Assembly: GCA_943371965.1 (NCBI GenBank)
Contig: CALRWV020000010.1
Coordinates: 32,437 to 96,436, forward strand
Source: CALRWV02 sp943371965
GTDB lineage: Bacteria; Bacteroidota; JABWAT01
Direction: 5' to 3'
Length of the DNA: 64,000 nucleotides
Under the pieces are notes generated by a model, which had not been told where the DNA came from, did not search any database, and saw only the letters and a program-made list of their open reading frames with translations. This document shows, one piece after another, positions 42,272 through 51,721 of this stretch; within the stretch, counting starts at the first letter, position 1; each line of letters begins with the position of its first letter. The position numbers were made by a program, and so were the translations under genes.

Positions 42272-43744
42272 ATGTTCAAAAAACTACAGTTCAAATCAGC
42301 TCCCCAATTAACACTCTATTCCTTCCTTATAGTAATTCTTCTTGGTTCCATCCTGTTGTTTATTTCTGAACATAACCGTCATTTGCGGTTTATTGATGCA
42401 TTGTTTACAGCAACATCCTCTGTTTGTGTTACTGGTCTTTTAACTATAGATTTTTCAAAATTTTCCTTTCTCAGCCAGTTTATCACACTCCTTCTTATTC
42501 AAATAGGAGGAATTTCTGTTATCGTGTTTTTCCGTTTGATATGGTTTGGAAAAACACCTTCAAGTCTATTTTCACATTCCATGCTGAGCGAAATTGTTGA
42601 CATTCACGGTGAAAGTAAAACTGTTCTTTATTTCCTGATTTCAACAATCAAAATTACTGTTTTCATTGAGGGTTTGGGCGCGTTACTCCTTTATTTTTCC
42701 TTTTCTGAGATAACAAATATTGCTGACCGTGTCTGGACAAGTATTTTTATCAGTGTTTCTGCATTTAACAACGCCGGTATAAGTGTTTTTCCAGATAACC
42801 TAACCCGATTTACTTATAACCAGAACTCCTTATTGATAATTTCCGGATTGATTGTTTTGGGTGGAATCGGATATCCTGTGATTATTGGTTTGGAAAGGCT
42901 ATTTGTCAGGATTATTGACCGAATTGCATATTACATGATTGCCAGAATTGAAACTCTGATTATGAGGAAACCTGATTTGGTTGACTATTTTCAATTCATT
43001 TATAATTTAACTGATAAATTACAAAAGGAAATGGCTGAAACGACCGAGGAAATTAGAGGTCATGCGTCAAATGTTCAATTAAAAGTTGTAGTTTATGGAA
43101 CTATTTTTCTGTTGGTGTCCGGTACATTTGTTTTCTACTTTTTGGAAACACAGTTTGGGAATTCACTTAATGGACTCCCGGGAAAACTGCAGTTGCTGCA
43201 CTCATTCTTTATGTCAGTTACCTCAAGGACAGCTGGATTCAACTATCTTGATGTTACTACGTTAACTGAACCAACTTTTCTGTTTATTACAGTTCTGATG
43301 TTTATCGGAGCAGCACCTCAGGGAACAGCAGGTGGAATTAAAGTTACAACATTTGCCCTTATGGTCAGCTACATGATTTCATCTTTCAGGGGTGAAAGCA
43401 GGGTTACGCTGCTTGGTCAAATGATTTCCCGTTCAAGTATAGCCAATGCAATAAAACTTTATCTTTTAAGCACCACATTTATTATTGTTGCTTCTTTCGC
43501 ATTGTTGCTTGATGTTAACAATAAAGAATTTATTAAGGTTCTTTTTGAAGTGGCATCGGCATTTGGTACAGTTGGATTATCATCAGGAATAACCAACATC
43601 CTGAATGATTACGGCAAATCGATTCTCATTCTATCAATGTATTTTGGACGGGTTAACCTTTTGAACTTTGGTGCCGCTATTTTCCCAACCAACCAGAACG
43701 CATCCAAAATGAAAGATGATGGTGAAAAACTTCAAATTGGTTAG
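42272..43744 (+). CDS. KtrB/TrkH-type potassium transporter membrane subunit
   Basis: 490 aa from the ATG at 42272. Four pore repeats with selectivity filter-like loops are visible: ATSSVCVTGLLTID, SAFNNAGISVFPDN, VTSRTAGFNYLDV and SAFGTVGLSSG, each after a membrane helix, as in KtrB/TrkH. It mediates K+ (or Na+-coupled K+) uptake. The NAD-binding regulatory subunit (KtrA/TrkA) is not in the window. The C-terminus overlaps mtgA by 29 bp. Confidence 0.9.
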   Translation: MFKKLQFKSAPQLTLYSFLIVILLGSILLFISEHNRHLRFIDALFTATSSVCVTGLLTIDFSKFSFLSQFITLLLIQIGGISVIVFFRLIWFGKTPSSLFSHSMLSEIVDIHGESKTVLYFLISTIKITVFIEGLGALLLYFSFSEITNIADRVWTSIFISVSAFNNAGISVFPDNLTRFTYNQNSLLIISGLIVLGGIGYPVIIGLERLFVRIIDRIAYYMIARIETLIMRKPDLVDYFQFIYNLTDKLQKEMAETTEEIRGHASNVQLKVVVYGTIFLLVSGTFVFYFLETQFGNSLNGLPGKLQLLHSFFMSVTSRTAGFNYLDVTTLTEPTFLFITVLMFIGAAPQGTAGGIKVTTFALMVSYMISSFRGESRVTLLGQMISRSSIANAIKLYLLSTTFIIVASFALLLDVNNKEFIKVLFEVASAFGTVGLSSGITNILNDYGKSILILSMYFGRVNLLNFGAAIFPTNQNASKMKDDGEKLQIG

Positions 43745-44468
43745 ATTGTTAAAATTTACTGCATACTTTTTGGGATTATTTTTCAGTTTTATCATTCTGT
43801 ACGCCATCTATTCTTTCTTCTTTATTCCCGATATATCTGTTCTTAAAACAAAAATTAATTATCCAACTGCGGTCATGTCTGATCGTCTGGAACAGTTAAC
43901 TGAAAATAAAAAAATAACTAAGTTGAAATATACTTATGTTCCTCTTTCCAGAATTTCGGACAATATAAAACTGGCGGTAATTGTTTCAGAAGATGCTTCT
44001 TTTTTTGATCATGATGGAGTTGATTGGGATGAATTTGAAGCCTCACTTGAAAAGAATCTATCAAAAGGAAAATTATCCAGAGGAGGCAGTACAATTTCAA
44101 TGCAGGTATCGAAGAATTTGTTTTTGAGTTTGTCCAAAAATCCGCTAAGAAAAATCCGTGAGTTTTTTATCACATCTGAATTGGAAAAACAACTTTCCAA
44201 AAAACGGATTCTTGAAATTTACCTGAATATAGCTGAATGGGGGCCAAATGGGATATTCGGAATTGAAGCTGCATCTCAGTTTCATTTTAAAAAATCTGCA
44301 TCCTTGCTTACCAAAGATGAATCTGCGCGTCTTGCCGCAATATTGCCCAATCCGATAAAATACTCGCCTCACAACTCTGCAAAATGGTATACCAGAAAAG
44401 TACGGAATCTACTGTACTTAATGAATTATTATGATTCCCGTTATGAAAATTATCTGGAAAAGATGTAG
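43716..44468 (+). CDS. mtgA: Monofunctional peptidoglycan transglycosylase MtgA
   Basis: 250 aa. An N-terminal membrane anchor (about 12-37) is followed by the GT51 domain: SEDASFFDHDGVDWD with catalytic Glu92, RGGSTISMQVSKNLFLS near 126-142, and LEIYLNIAEWGPNGIFGIEAA near 166-186. It polymerises lipid II glycan strands without a transpeptidase domain. It starts inside the transporter's last 29 bp. ATG at 43719 is an alternative first codon. Confidence 0.92.
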   Translation: MMVKNFKLVRLLKFTAYFLGLFFSFIILYAIYSFFFIPDISVLKTKINYPTAVMSDRLEQLTENKKITKLKYTYVPLSRISDNIKLAVIVSEDASFFDHDGVDWDEFEASLEKNLSKGKLSRGGSTISMQVSKNLFLSLSKNPLRKIREFFITSELEKQLSKKRILEIYLNIAEWGPNGIFGIEAASQFHFKKSASLLTKDESARLAAILPNPIKYSPHNSAKWYTRKVRNLLYLMNYYDSRYENYLEKM

Positions 44469-44604
44469 GGAATTAAGAATTCCGAATCGTATTGAATTCG
44501 ATCGGTGATTTTATAAATAGTTGTCTAATGCCTATTTCAAAATCATTTATTATCTTTAATTATCCTAATAGTTAAACCCCATAACTTAATTGACAGAGAA
44601 AAAA

Positions 44605-46830
44605 ATGAAAAACCCTTTACGAAAAATATTTATACTGTTCAATATAATTTCAATTCCTGTTTATGCACAGAATATTACTGTTTCCGGTAAAATTAAAGAC
44701 CAAAATACCAGAAGGGAAGTTGCTTTTGCTTCGGTCATAATTAAAGGGACAGAAATAGGGATGACTGCTGATATTGCTGGGAAATTTACAATTCAAATCC
44801 AAAAACCAATTGAAAATAAAATCTTTATCATTCAACATGTATCATATGAAAAAGCTGAAGTACTTGTCACTGATTTTCTAAAGTCAGGTGAAATTCTTCT
44901 TCAACCAAAAATTATTCCGTTGAAAGATATTGAAGTCTTTGGTAAAAGGGAACAGACTTCCGTTGAAAAAGAAATTCCTCAGACTGTTTCCGTTTTGGAA
45001 GCGGCAAGTTTTGATTTAAAGGGATATACTGATGCCGGCGATTTGCTCAGAATTGATCACAGCATTCAGGTAGATGAAGAATTAAGCGGTAAGAAAACAA
45101 TTTCAATCAGAGGCGGAAATGCCGATGAAGTTATTGTTATGTACAATGGCGTTAAAATGAACAGTGCATATGACAATACTTTTGATCTTTCATTAATCGA
45201 CCTTGATAACATTGATAAATTTGAAATTATTAAAGGAAGCAATACTGCTTTATATGGTTCTGAGGCATTTTCAGGAGTTATCAATATTGTTCCAAAAACC
45301 AAACAGGATTATTCTGTCAGGTTTCAGCAACGTCTTGGAACTTACGGTTCTGGGAATTGGGGCTTGGGATTATTTCACAGTTTCGAAAATCTGTCCGGAG
45401 CTTACAGTATCCGTCAGGGAGGATCAAAAAGGAAATTTTCTGACAGTCCCGGTAAATATCTGGTAAATGAATCATCTCATCATTCCGCTAATTTAATATA
45501 TGATTTCAGTAATGGTGAAAATGAAAACACTTTGGGACTCATGTTTGTAAGAACTGATTTAACATATCAAAATCAACGTGATTTTGAAAAACTAGCAGAT
45601 CAGAATCAGCTGATTTCTTCCAGATATGAAGGAAGTTTGTTTGGCATTCAGGGTTTTGATTTAAGTGCATCTCTTAAATCTTTAGGTGAAAAACAGAAGA
45701 CTTCGGCAGATACAAGTTTCATTGATAAAAATATTTCTGATCAGGCTGTAGTTTTAAATCTGCAAAAACAATTTTCTATCAAAGAGCTGGAACTGATTCT
45801 TGGATATCAGTTTGAAAAATCTGAGTTGAAATACAAAGACAAAAGGGAGGTTTTGGGAGAGCAATCTGTTGGACTTGAATCAGGGCTTTTTCAACGTTCT
45901 CATCAAGGGTTGGTTTCAATTGCAAAAATTCACAATGCCTTGGAATCCAACTTTTTCCAAACAATGGATTTCGATGTCAGTTTTAGAACTGATAACATTA
46001 AAGACAGCCCTTCTGACCTTGTGTATCGGAGCGGCAGTTTGTCTAACAATCAATTTGGAACAAAGAATTGGTCAGAAAGTATGTTCAAGTTTTCCACTTT
46101 TATTTCAGGATCAACTGAAAAACTGGCCGTAAATCTCTTTGCAAATTTTGGAAAGAGTGTAAAGTTCCCCACTTTGTTCCAGCAATTAAGTGTTCCCATT
46201 CAAAATCCGGATCGAGGTTCAATTGCAGAACTGAATCCTGAAAAAAACCAGGCAATTGATGTAAATATCACAGTTTTGAGGGAATTGAATAATGCCAACG
46301 GAATTTATGGCGTACAATTTTCTGCAACTTATCTGGCAAATACTTATGAAAACAAATTCAGGACTTCCTATTCAGCAGGAATTCCAACACCTTATTTTGA
46401 CAATGTCCAAAACGCAACTCTTTCCGGATTTGAAACGAAGTCTACAGTTTTTTTATGGGCAAAAAAAGTTAGTATTGATGCAGGATATTCGAAATATTTT
46501 ATTTCAGACAAATCTGCTTTTCCATTTAAAAGTGATTCAAAAATCACTGCCGCTGCAACTTTTGATCATGAAGGATATTCCGGATCTGTTTTATGGTATA
46601 GTGAAAGTGAGCAAATCGGATGGGTTCGGAAAAAAAGCGGTCAACTTGCAGAAATTGAATTGCCTTCAAATAAAAATGTTGATCTTCATTTCAGCAAATC
46701 ATTTGAGTTTTACGGATTTAAAGTTTTTGGAAATTTCAGCATCCGGAATTTATTAACTGATAATTCCACACTTGAAGGTTTGGCATGGAGGGACCGGAGA
46801 ATGTACTTGACTTTTGGAGCTCAGTATTGA
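44605..46830 (+). CDS. TonB-dependent outer-membrane receptor with carboxypeptidase-regulatory domain
   Basis: 741 aa. A signal peptide ends near PVYAQ (residue 22), followed by a regulatory-like domain (about 25-105), plug (about 115-230: SIRGGNADEVIVMYNG, YGSEAFSGVINIVPK) and barrel ending in RRMYLTFGAQY. The ATG at 44605 is chosen over a TTG at 44590. Ligand unknown: no riboswitch is visible in the 136 bp upstream and no transport genes flank it. Confidence 0.88.
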   Translation: MKNPLRKIFILFNIISIPVYAQNITVSGKIKDQNTRREVAFASVIIKGTEIGMTADIAGKFTIQIQKPIENKIFIIQHVSYEKAEVLVTDFLKSGEILLQPKIIPLKDIEVFGKREQTSVEKEIPQTVSVLEAASFDLKGYTDAGDLLRIDHSIQVDEELSGKKTISIRGGNADEVIVMYNGVKMNSAYDNTFDLSLIDLDNIDKFEIIKGSNTALYGSEAFSGVINIVPKTKQDYSVRFQQRLGTYGSGNWGLGLFHSFENLSGAYSIRQGGSKRKFSDSPGKYLVNESSHHSANLIYDFSNGENENTLGLMFVRTDLTYQNQRDFEKLADQNQLISSRYEGSLFGIQGFDLSASLKSLGEKQKTSADTSFIDKNISDQAVVLNLQKQFSIKELELILGYQFEKSELKYKDKREVLGEQSVGLESGLFQRSHQGLVSIAKIHNALESNFFQTMDFDVSFRTDNIKDSPSDLVYRSGSLSNNQFGTKNWSESMFKFSTFISGSTEKLAVNLFANFGKSVKFPTLFQQLSVPIQNPDRGSIAELNPEKNQAIDVNITVLRELNNANGIYGVQFSATYLANTYENKFRTSYSAGIPTPYFDNVQNATLSGFETKSTVFLWAKKVSIDAGYSKYFISDKSAFPFKSDSKITAAATFDHEGYSGSVLWYSESEQIGWVRKKSGQLAEIELPSNKNVDLHFSKSFEFYGFKVFGNFSIRNLLTDNSTLEGLAWRDRRMYLTFGAQY

Positions 46831-46833
46831 TAA

Positions 46834-47808
46834 TTAAACTGCTGTTGATTTTGTGAATTTCGGCTTTACAAATTTGTTGTAACCGTATTTTATTTTTGAT
46901 GGCAGCGATTTCAGCATATAAGAATTCATTGAAACCGCAAACGATGGTTCAAAGTAACAGTTGATCGTACATCCCTGGCAGAAATCATATTTTCCCTGCA
47001 TATTTTCCGCTTCTTTAACTTCTGCAGAACTACGAAGTTCAAATAAATTTCCATTGATTGGAATCGATTTGTTGGTCATGTGGTAACAGGGAAGCAATAA
47101 CTCATTTCTCGCTGAAATTACGATCGTTGTAGATACTGCTTTACAAACAGGATCAGAAATTTGATTCCCGCCATCTCTCCTCAGTTCAACAAAACTCGGG
47201 TTCAGGTAAGTCAGTGGATTTTTGGAAAATTCTTCCATATAGTCCAATACTTCGGGTTGAAGGACATCTCCTTTATCTCCGTAACTGAACAAAGGATTCA
47301 TAATCAGAATCAATCCCAAAGCTGATGATATTTTATAAATTTCAGGAAGTTCGAGATAATTATCATTTCTGACTGTGAATAAAATATCAGGTCGTTCACC
47401 CAACGATTTTGCAAGTTTCAGACTTTCGAGAACAGATTGAAAACATTTTACTCCGCGGTGTTTGTCATGCGTTTCTTCAAAAGCGGAATCCAATGAAAAG
47501 TGAAGCAGATCAATTAATCCTTTCAAAGATTCTGCTTTCTTGGGATACAGCAATCCGTTTGAAGTAATGCTTGTTCTGAATCCCATTGATTTTGCAAGAC
47601 GGAGCAACTGGTCAATATTTTTATGAAGCAGAGGTTCGCCACCGGTAAAGTCAATTATCTTCACACCCAATTTCTTCATATCGGTCAGATTTTTCTGAAC
47701 GTCTTCCAAACTGCTGAAAGGAGATTTGGTGTCTTCCCAAATGCTGCAGAAATCACAACTGGCATTGCAGCGGTTGGTTACATAATAATTTGCTAAAACT
47801 AGGCGCAT
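46834..47808 (-). CDS. Radical SAM/SPASM-like enzyme of the envelope-glycan operon
   Basis: 324 aa from the ATG at 47808 (TTG at 47823 rejected). The radical SAM cluster motif CNASCDFC has Cys14, Cys18 and Cys21, with TGGEPLLH near 58-65. The C-terminal region carries further cysteines (CKA, LPCYH, CQGCTINCYF), consistent with an auxiliary SPASM/twitch cluster. Such enzymes modify peptides, sugars or lipids by radical chemistry; the substrate here is unknown. It is the last gene of a six-gene operon with glycosyltransferases, which suggests a glycan or glycolipid modification. Confidence 0.85.
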   Translation of the reverse strand: MRLVLANYYVTNRCNASCDFCSIWEDTKSPFSSLEDVQKNLTDMKKLGVKIIDFTGGEPLLHKNIDQLLRLAKSMGFRTSITSNGLLYPKKAESLKGLIDLLHFSLDSAFEETHDKHRGVKCFQSVLESLKLAKSLGERPDILFTVRNDNYLELPEIYKISSALGLILIMNPLFSYGDKGDVLQPEVLDYMEEFSKNPLTYLNPSFVELRRDGGNQISDPVCKAVSTTIVISARNELLLPCYHMTNKSIPINGNLFELRSSAEVKEAENMQGKYDFCQGCTINCYFEPSFAVSMNSYMLKSLPSKIKYGYNKFVKPKFTKSTAV

Positions 47809-47833
47809 AAATAACCTGAACAACTTTCAATTT

Positions 47834-48943
47834 TCAATAACTTCTGTTTTTCCAAACAACTTTTGGTTGAAACAGGAAAATGAAGGGCAGAACAAAACTG
47901 TAACAAAAATAATAGAATTCAAACAAAACAAAATGAAAAGGGTTAAGTTTAAGTTTCATTGTGCTGTAAAAGACTGATATCATCAAAAAATCCAATCCGG
48001 ATTTCAAAAGAATTACGGTTGAAAAAAGTTGCCAGGAAGAAAACAAGGAAAGTAAAATTGCCAATTGTCCCAAAAAACCTGCCGAAAGTGTAATAAATCC
48101 CCTCAGATGAATTTTAAGTCCGCCTTTGATCCATCGTTTGCGTTGAGATAAAAACGTCTTTAAATCAGGATTTGGAAGCGTTTCGTGCAGCAGATTTTTG
48201 TTAAGCGGGAAAATGACTTTCAACCCATTTTTGATAAAGCTTTGAAAAAGTTCAAAATCCTCTGTAATTGAAAAATCAAGTTTGGAATACCCACCTATTT
48301 TTTCATACGCAGATTTTCTGAAAATCATATTATTTCCAATTGCTGACATTGGATTTCCGGAATTAAAAGATCCGGAAGCAACGGTCATCAGATATGACCA
48401 ATCAGTACTTTGAATGGAACTCCACAAATCAAACTTTTTGACAGTTGTGGGTCCGCAAACCATAGCTAGTTGAGAATCTGCTATCATCAGATTCTCTATT
48501 TCAACAAGCCAATTTGGATTTAAACTCATATCTGCATCGGTTAGGGCAATGATTTCAAATTTGGAAGTAGTAATTCCGGTATTCAATGCATTTGGTTTTC
48601 CCAGCAATTTTCCGGAAGGCGGATCACTTTTTATCAGAATGAAAAAAGGATTGCCAACGATCAATTTGTCCAGTGCAGAAAAAGTGAGATCAGTTGAAAA
48701 ATCATCAACCAAGATGATCTCATAAGGACAATCAGGTCTATTTAGATTGTTAATTGTTTCAACGAGGGAAGCACAGTTTTTCTCTTCATTTCGCAAGGGA
48801 ATTATAACAGAAATTCCGTTAATCGTTTTCGTCGTTTTCTTTTCTGCATTATTTTTTTTCTTCAAGCCTGATAAAATCTTCAGATTTTCCAGAAGGTAAA
48901 TTAAAATAAAAGTGATGACTGTGATATTCAGGAAGGAAGACAT
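47834..48943 (-). CDS. Membrane glycosyltransferase family 2
   Basis: 369 aa. One N-terminal membrane segment (about 5-25), then a GT-A domain with VIIPLRNEEKN near 47-57, DDFS near 83-86, TDADMS near 136-141 and QRKRWIKGG near 255-263 (the Q/RxxRW motif of processive synthases), then three to four C-terminal membrane helices. The layout resembles hyaluronan/cellulose synthase-like or PgaC-like enzymes. The donor sugar is not known. It overlaps the deacetylase gene by 16 bp. Confidence 0.88.
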   Translation of the reverse strand: MSSFLNITVITFILIYLLENLKILSGLKKKNNAEKKTTKTINGISVIIPLRNEEKNCASLVETINNLNRPDCPYEIILVDDFSTDLTFSALDKLIVGNPFFILIKSDPPSGKLLGKPNALNTGITTSKFEIIALTDADMSLNPNWLVEIENLMIADSQLAMVCGPTTVKKFDLWSSIQSTDWSYLMTVASGSFNSGNPMSAIGNNMIFRKSAYEKIGGYSKLDFSITEDFELFQSFIKNGLKVIFPLNKNLLHETLPNPDLKTFLSQRKRWIKGGLKIHLRGFITLSAGFLGQLAILLSLFSSWQLFSTVILLKSGLDFLMISVFYSTMKLKLNPFHFVLFEFYYFCYSFVLPFIFLFQPKVVWKNRSY

Positions 48944-49536
48944 GTAAGGTGCAGGTTTCTTTTGGATAATTCAGATTGCAGCAACAACACTGTTTCGCAA
49001 ATCCGTTCAAAATATTTTTCTTTGTCATGCAAAACAATAATACTTCCTGAACGGATTGATGAAACTTCAGTTTTTATTTTTTCGGGTTTGAAGTCAGGTA
49101 AATAGTCTTCAAAAAGATGACTCCAAAAAATCAGTCTTAAATTGTATTTTTTACAAATAGCCTTTAATCCTAATTTATAAGAACCATAAGGTGACCTGAA
49201 ATAATTGTCGACTGTAATATTTTGTTTGTGAATTTCATTGTCAATGTTTTGGAACTCTGTTGCAATTTCCTGTTTCGATAATTTTGAATATCTGATATGG
49301 TTCCAACCATGAACCGCTATTTTTTGATCACCAATAGTAATAGAATGAAAATTTGAAAATAACCAGAAATGTGTTGCGGAAACATTTCGCTCATTTAAAA
49401 AATCAAACAGCTTTTGTGTGTTTTTATTTGGACCGTCATCAAAAGTAAGATAGACTGAATTTTTTACGTCAGGTTTGACCGAAAAGAAAGGGACATTCAA
49501 ATAATTCAATTTGTCTGTCAGGAAATTCCAGATCAT
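48928..49536 (-). CDS. NodB-type polysaccharide deacetylase
   Basis: 202 aa. TFDDGP is at 31-36 (catalytic base and metal Asp34), the metal-histidine motif HGWNH at 76-80 in place of HSxxH, RSPYG at 114-118, and the C-terminal IIVLHD with His170. This is a CE4 metal-dependent N-deacetylase acting on N-acetyl-amino sugars. No signal peptide is seen, so it may act on a cytoplasmic or membrane-linked substrate, or its export is not obvious. It is flanked on both sides by GT2 genes with overlaps. Confidence 0.9.
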   Translation of the reverse strand: MIWNFLTDKLNYLNVPFFSVKPDVKNSVYLTFDDGPNKNTQKLFDFLNERNVSATHFWLFSNFHSITIGDQKIAVHGWNHIRYSKLSKQEIATEFQNIDNEIHKQNITVDNYFRSPYGSYKLGLKAICKKYNLRLIFWSHLFEDYLPDFKPEKIKTEVSSIRSGSIIVLHDKEKYFERICETVLLLQSELSKRNLHLTCLPS

Positions 49537-50666
49537 TTATATCTGACTCCTTTCCAAGTGAAGGAACCAAACGTTCCCAAAAATCCGGCAAAAACAATAT
49601 AGGGGATTTGTATAGTTTGTGCCCAGACAGCAGAAAAAACTGAATTCGGTTTGCTTAAAAAATAATTGGCTTTCAAAATCAGAAATGTATCAATTGACGT
49701 TTTGGCAATCATGCAAACAATAAAATAAAATGCAAAATCAGTGTTGAAAAAAGAGTAAAGTACACTTGATAGAATCAGGAAATGATAAAACCAGATGACT
49801 ATTAAAAATAATCTGTAGGGAATTGATTTGTACAGCAGTCCCTTGGAAGCCCACCTTTTTCTCTGATTGAAAAAGTCTTGAAAGTTCTTATGGGAATATG
49901 TATTGACAACTGTTTTTTTCTCAAAAGCATAAGAAACAGATTTTGGATTTTGTGCATAAAATTTATGCATGAGAAATTCATCATCACCGCTGACAATATG
50001 TGACACACCATCAAAACCATTTACGGTTTCAAACATGGATTTTCTGATGAGAAGATTGGCTGCATTGCAGGTTGTTGGTCTTCCAATTCCAATGCTTCCC
50101 GCAGAAGCCAGCATCAGTCCGCTGAATTCTATTTTCTGCCAAACACTGAACCAGTTTTTTTCTTCAATAAATTCCACTGGGCCGCAAATCATTGCTGATT
50201 CGTTTGTTATGTAATTTTTCATTCCTTCAAGCCAATTGTGTGAAATAATACAATCTGCATCTGTCAATGCTATCCAGTCAGTTTGAGATTCTTTTACTGC
50301 TATTTGAATCAGCTTCTTTTTGGGACTGTGATTTTCTCCTGAATCCCGTTTTACCTGAATCACTTTAATCAACGGGAATTCGAGTGCAAGACGTTCAAGA
50401 ATATTCTGAGTTTTGTCGGTGGAATCATCATTTAGAATTATTATCTGATGAATATGAGGCAGGTTTGCCTTTGACAGAATGGACCGGACACAATTTTCGA
50501 TGTGTTCTTCTTCATTTCTGGCCGGAATTGCAATCGTGATTTTAAGATGATTATTTTCTGAAGGGTGCTGTTTTTTGTGTTTTCTGATCAGGACAATGAT
50601 TCCAAGCAGAAAAGACAAAATAACCAGGCAATAAAAAGAAGTAAGAAAAACAATTAAAAACGTCAT
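49533..50666 (-). CDS. Membrane glycosyltransferase family 2
   Basis: 377 aa. An N-terminal membrane helix (about 3-25) and GT-A domain with IAIPARNEEEHIENC (near 44-58), NDDSTDKT near 75-82, TDADC near 131-135 and a C-terminal QRKRWASKG (near 267-275) precede four membrane helices. Together with the other two GT2 genes this gives three related synthase-like enzymes in one operon. Both ends overlap their neighbours by 4 bp (ATGA). Confidence 0.88.
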   Translation of the reverse strand: MTFLIVFLTSFYCLVILSFLLGIIVLIRKHKKQHPSENNHLKITIAIPARNEEEHIENCVRSILSKANLPHIHQIIILNDDSTDKTQNILERLALEFPLIKVIQVKRDSGENHSPKKKLIQIAVKESQTDWIALTDADCIISHNWLEGMKNYITNESAMICGPVEFIEEKNWFSVWQKIEFSGLMLASAGSIGIGRPTTCNAANLLIRKSMFETVNGFDGVSHIVSGDDEFLMHKFYAQNPKSVSYAFEKKTVVNTYSHKNFQDFFNQRKRWASKGLLYKSIPYRLFLIVIWFYHFLILSSVLYSFFNTDFAFYFIVCMIAKTSIDTFLILKANYFLSKPNSVFSAVWAQTIQIPYIVFAGFLGTFGSFTWKGVRYK

Positions 50667-51718
50667 GACTGCGTTTTTTTCTCAGGAACTGGTTCATCCC
50701 TGCGGGACATTCTTTTCCTTGTTCTTTGAAGCCTGTAAAGCCTAACACTTCGCCTTACAGAATTGGACTTGAAATCAGTTCCAAGAAAAACAAGTGCACC
50801 AATTATTGAAGGAAATATTCTGTTGATTACAACCAAAATCATTGCAGTGTTTAGAGCTACAGCAGAAGCAACCCCCAGTTTGGTGAAAAAGAAAACAGAA
50901 GCAGCACCGCGTATTCCAATATCACTGAATGAAAGTCCTTCCAAAACCCACTTTACCATCAAAGTCCCGGTTGAACCCAGAAATGAGATGTAAATGTTAA
51001 CAAAACCAAACGCCAACAATACTGCATAAAATTGAATATTGAACGTTACCACTTTTAAAAGGTTGATAAACAGGATATAAAGTGAGTCACCAAAATTCAA
51101 AATGGAAACTGAAGCAATTGCATCATCGATATATTTCTTTGCGATTTTTCTGAAAATCGAAACAAATAAAACATATAATTTTGGAACAGTTAAAACAATT
51201 CCACTTAAAAAAGAAAAGCCACCCAAACCAAAACCAATGTAAATTAATGTTGAAGACATAGCCGGGTCAAAATAACCTCCTGAACCAAGAATTACCAAAG
51301 AAACGGAACCTGCCATTACATTCACTACCAGCAATTGTGTTTTTTCGAAAAAATGGAAAGCAACAAGTGAACCTTTGGGAAGTTCATTCAGAGCCAAAAT
51401 TCTTCCACCATAATCAGCTATTGGATTATTGAAAACAGTATTTAAAGTTAATCCAGAGAGTACCGATTTGAATGTTTTGGCTTTGGATATTTTCCTGTCG
51501 ATCAATCTTACCATATAATCCCATTTCAACCAATCAAAAAATATGTTCGGGATCATGATAAGAAAACCAAGAACAATGAAGCTTAATTTTGCGGTAATTG
51601 CAGTTTCGAGAAGTTCAGTCCAATTGATTGAAGTATAAATGAAATAGGCGAGATAAAGTGAAACCCCAACTTTAAAAAAAGTGATCAGAAGTTTAAAAAC
51701 GTTAAACTTTGATTTCAT
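50663..51718 (-). CDS. Lysylphosphatidylglycerol-synthase/flippase-like membrane protein (UPF0104)
   Basis: 351 aa with about eight membrane helices. The sequence fits the UPF0104/LPG_synthase_TM family (AglD-, MprF-N-terminal-like), including the loop LTLNTVFNNPIADYGGRILAL and SFSDIGIRGAASVFFF. Such domains move or scaffold lipid-linked substrates across membranes. No aminoacyl-transferase domain is attached. In this operon it is a candidate flippase for a glycolipid intermediate. Confidence 0.82.
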   Translation of the reverse strand: MKSKFNVFKLLITFFKVGVSLYLAYFIYTSINWTELLETAITAKLSFIVLGFLIMIPNIFFDWLKWDYMVRLIDRKISKAKTFKSVLSGLTLNTVFNNPIADYGGRILALNELPKGSLVAFHFFEKTQLLVVNVMAGSVSLVILGSGGYFDPAMSSTLIYIGFGLGGFSFLSGIVLTVPKLYVLFVSIFRKIAKKYIDDAIASVSILNFGDSLYILFINLLKVVTFNIQFYAVLLAFGFVNIYISFLGSTGTLMVKWVLEGLSFSDIGIRGAASVFFFTKLGVASAVALNTAMILVVINRIFPSIIGALVFLGTDFKSNSVRRSVRLYRLQRTRKRMSRRDEPVPEKKTQS

Positions 51719-51721
51719 AAA

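Noticed and set aside
44469..44604. Cobalamin or other riboswitch before the second TonB receptor
   Set aside because: No B12-box or other known aptamer sequence can be seen, and no clear paired leader.
46292..46756. 154-codon plus-strand open frame in the TonB receptor gene
   Set aside because: It is a shadow frame of the receptor with no domain, ribosome site or independent support.
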